64,000 bases of DNA from Pseudomonas saudimassiliensis (GTDB lineage: Bacteria > Pseudomonadota > Gammaproteobacteria > Pseudomonadales > Pseudomonadaceae): the NCBI RefSeq assembly GCF_000939975.1, contig NZ_LK391969.1:2756600-2820599 (forward strand), read 5' to 3'. The position numbers and the translations under genes were made by a program. The notes under the pieces are model-generated. The model was not told the origin of the DNA and ran no database searches. It saw nothing but the letters and a program-made list of their open reading frames with translations. How positions within the stretch are numbered: position 1 is the stretch's first letter; each line of letters starts with the position of its first letter. This document shows, in pieces, positions 63,935 to 64,000 of the stretch.

Positions 63935-64000
63935 TCAGTCGTTCTGGCCGCCGGCCAGAGCACAGAGCTGAATATAGTCGAGGATTTCGATCTGCTTGCC
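63935..64000 (-). CDS. anr: Anr/Fnr-type regulator, last 21 codons
   Basis: Only GKQIEILDYIQLCALAGGQND and the stop are visible; the gene continues past the right edge. The pattern G-K-x-I-x-I ... L-x-x-L-A-G matches the extreme C-terminus of FNR-family regulators, and apt lies downstream of anr in P. aeruginosa. Anr is an oxygen-sensing [4Fe-4S] activator that binds TTGAY-N4-RTCAA, the box found at 25043. The assignment rests on a short stretch and context. Confidence 0.65.
   Translation of the reverse strand, partial: GKQIEILDYIQLCALAGGQND

Noticed and set aside
1-64000. Insertion sequences, prophage, CRISPR arrays or an origin of replication
   Set aside because: No transposase, integrase, phage or Cas-like protein, no regularly spaced repeats, and no dnaA/dnaN/gyrB or parAB context was seen anywhere in the window.

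Overview
The window is a gene-dense chromosomal segment of a gammaproteobacterium that I place in Pseudomonadaceae (Pseudomonas sensu lato). The placement is an inference from gene content and order: a glgX-DUF2934-treY-malQ-treZ-glgA cluster, minCDE-rluA-apeB, an AraC-type argR followed by aruCFG, alaS-lysC-csrA with tRNA-Ser(GCU) and tRNA-Arg(ACG), amrZ, flgZ-flgN-flgM-flgA, and apt next to the 3' end of an Anr/Fnr-type gene. A complete sodium-pump oxaloacetate decarboxylase (oadGAB) is less typical of the well-known pseudomonads and may point to a marine or halotolerant branch such as Halopseudomonas. Base composition is GC-rich and fairly even; I see no transposase, integrase, phage gene or CRISPR array.

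Layout. 1-8706 (minus): glycogen and trehalose metabolism, with coupled overlapping genes. 9100-14804: CinA-like protein, a small unknown, a KGG-repeat stress-type protein, an FKBP lipoprotein isomerase, Prc protease and an NADPH:quinone-type oxidoreductase, with a highly structured intergenic region at 11254-11627 that holds DnaA-box-like sites. 14978-18941 (minus): aminopeptidase, RluA-type pseudouridine synthase, minE, minD, minC. 19101-25246: LpxL-type acyltransferase, patatin, RapA, and small genes including a likely CcoM subunit behind an ANR box. 25452-31575: DTW-domain tRNA modification enzyme, an SDR, ArgR and a shortened arginine succinyltransferase operon (aruCFG without aruDBE). 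31714-36377: alaS, lysC, csrA and two tRNAs.

36527-46057: MgtE, OadGAB behind an attenuator-like leader, AmrZ, a tRNA-Arg(CCU) with acceptor-stem mismatches, a decayed copy of an MFS gene start, an uncharacterised 721-residue EF-hand membrane protein, and the intact MFS gene. 46054-61391: flagellar and chemotaxis block: flgZ, flgN, flgM, flgA (minus), cheV, cheR, flgBCDE and flgFGHIJKL (plus), with good sigma-54 and FliA promoters. flgJ carries an apparent one-base frameshift between its two domains. 61427-64000 (minus): an orphan LuxR-type response regulator, an MFS transporter, apt, and the last codons of an Anr-type regulator, which may be the factor that acts on the ANR box at 25043.

How it fits together: the left block interconverts glycogen, maltooligosaccharides and trehalose (carbon storage and osmoprotection); the centre combines arginine catabolism, aspartate-family amino acid synthesis, translation and CsrA control; the Oad pump would export sodium; the right block builds the proximal flagellar rod, hook and hook-filament junction. 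The most unusual spots are the tRNA-Arg/MFS-remnant/EF-hand locus, the oad leader, the ANR-ccoM unit, the missing aruDBE, the flgJ frameshift, the helical insertion in FlgE and the DnaA-box cluster beside prc.
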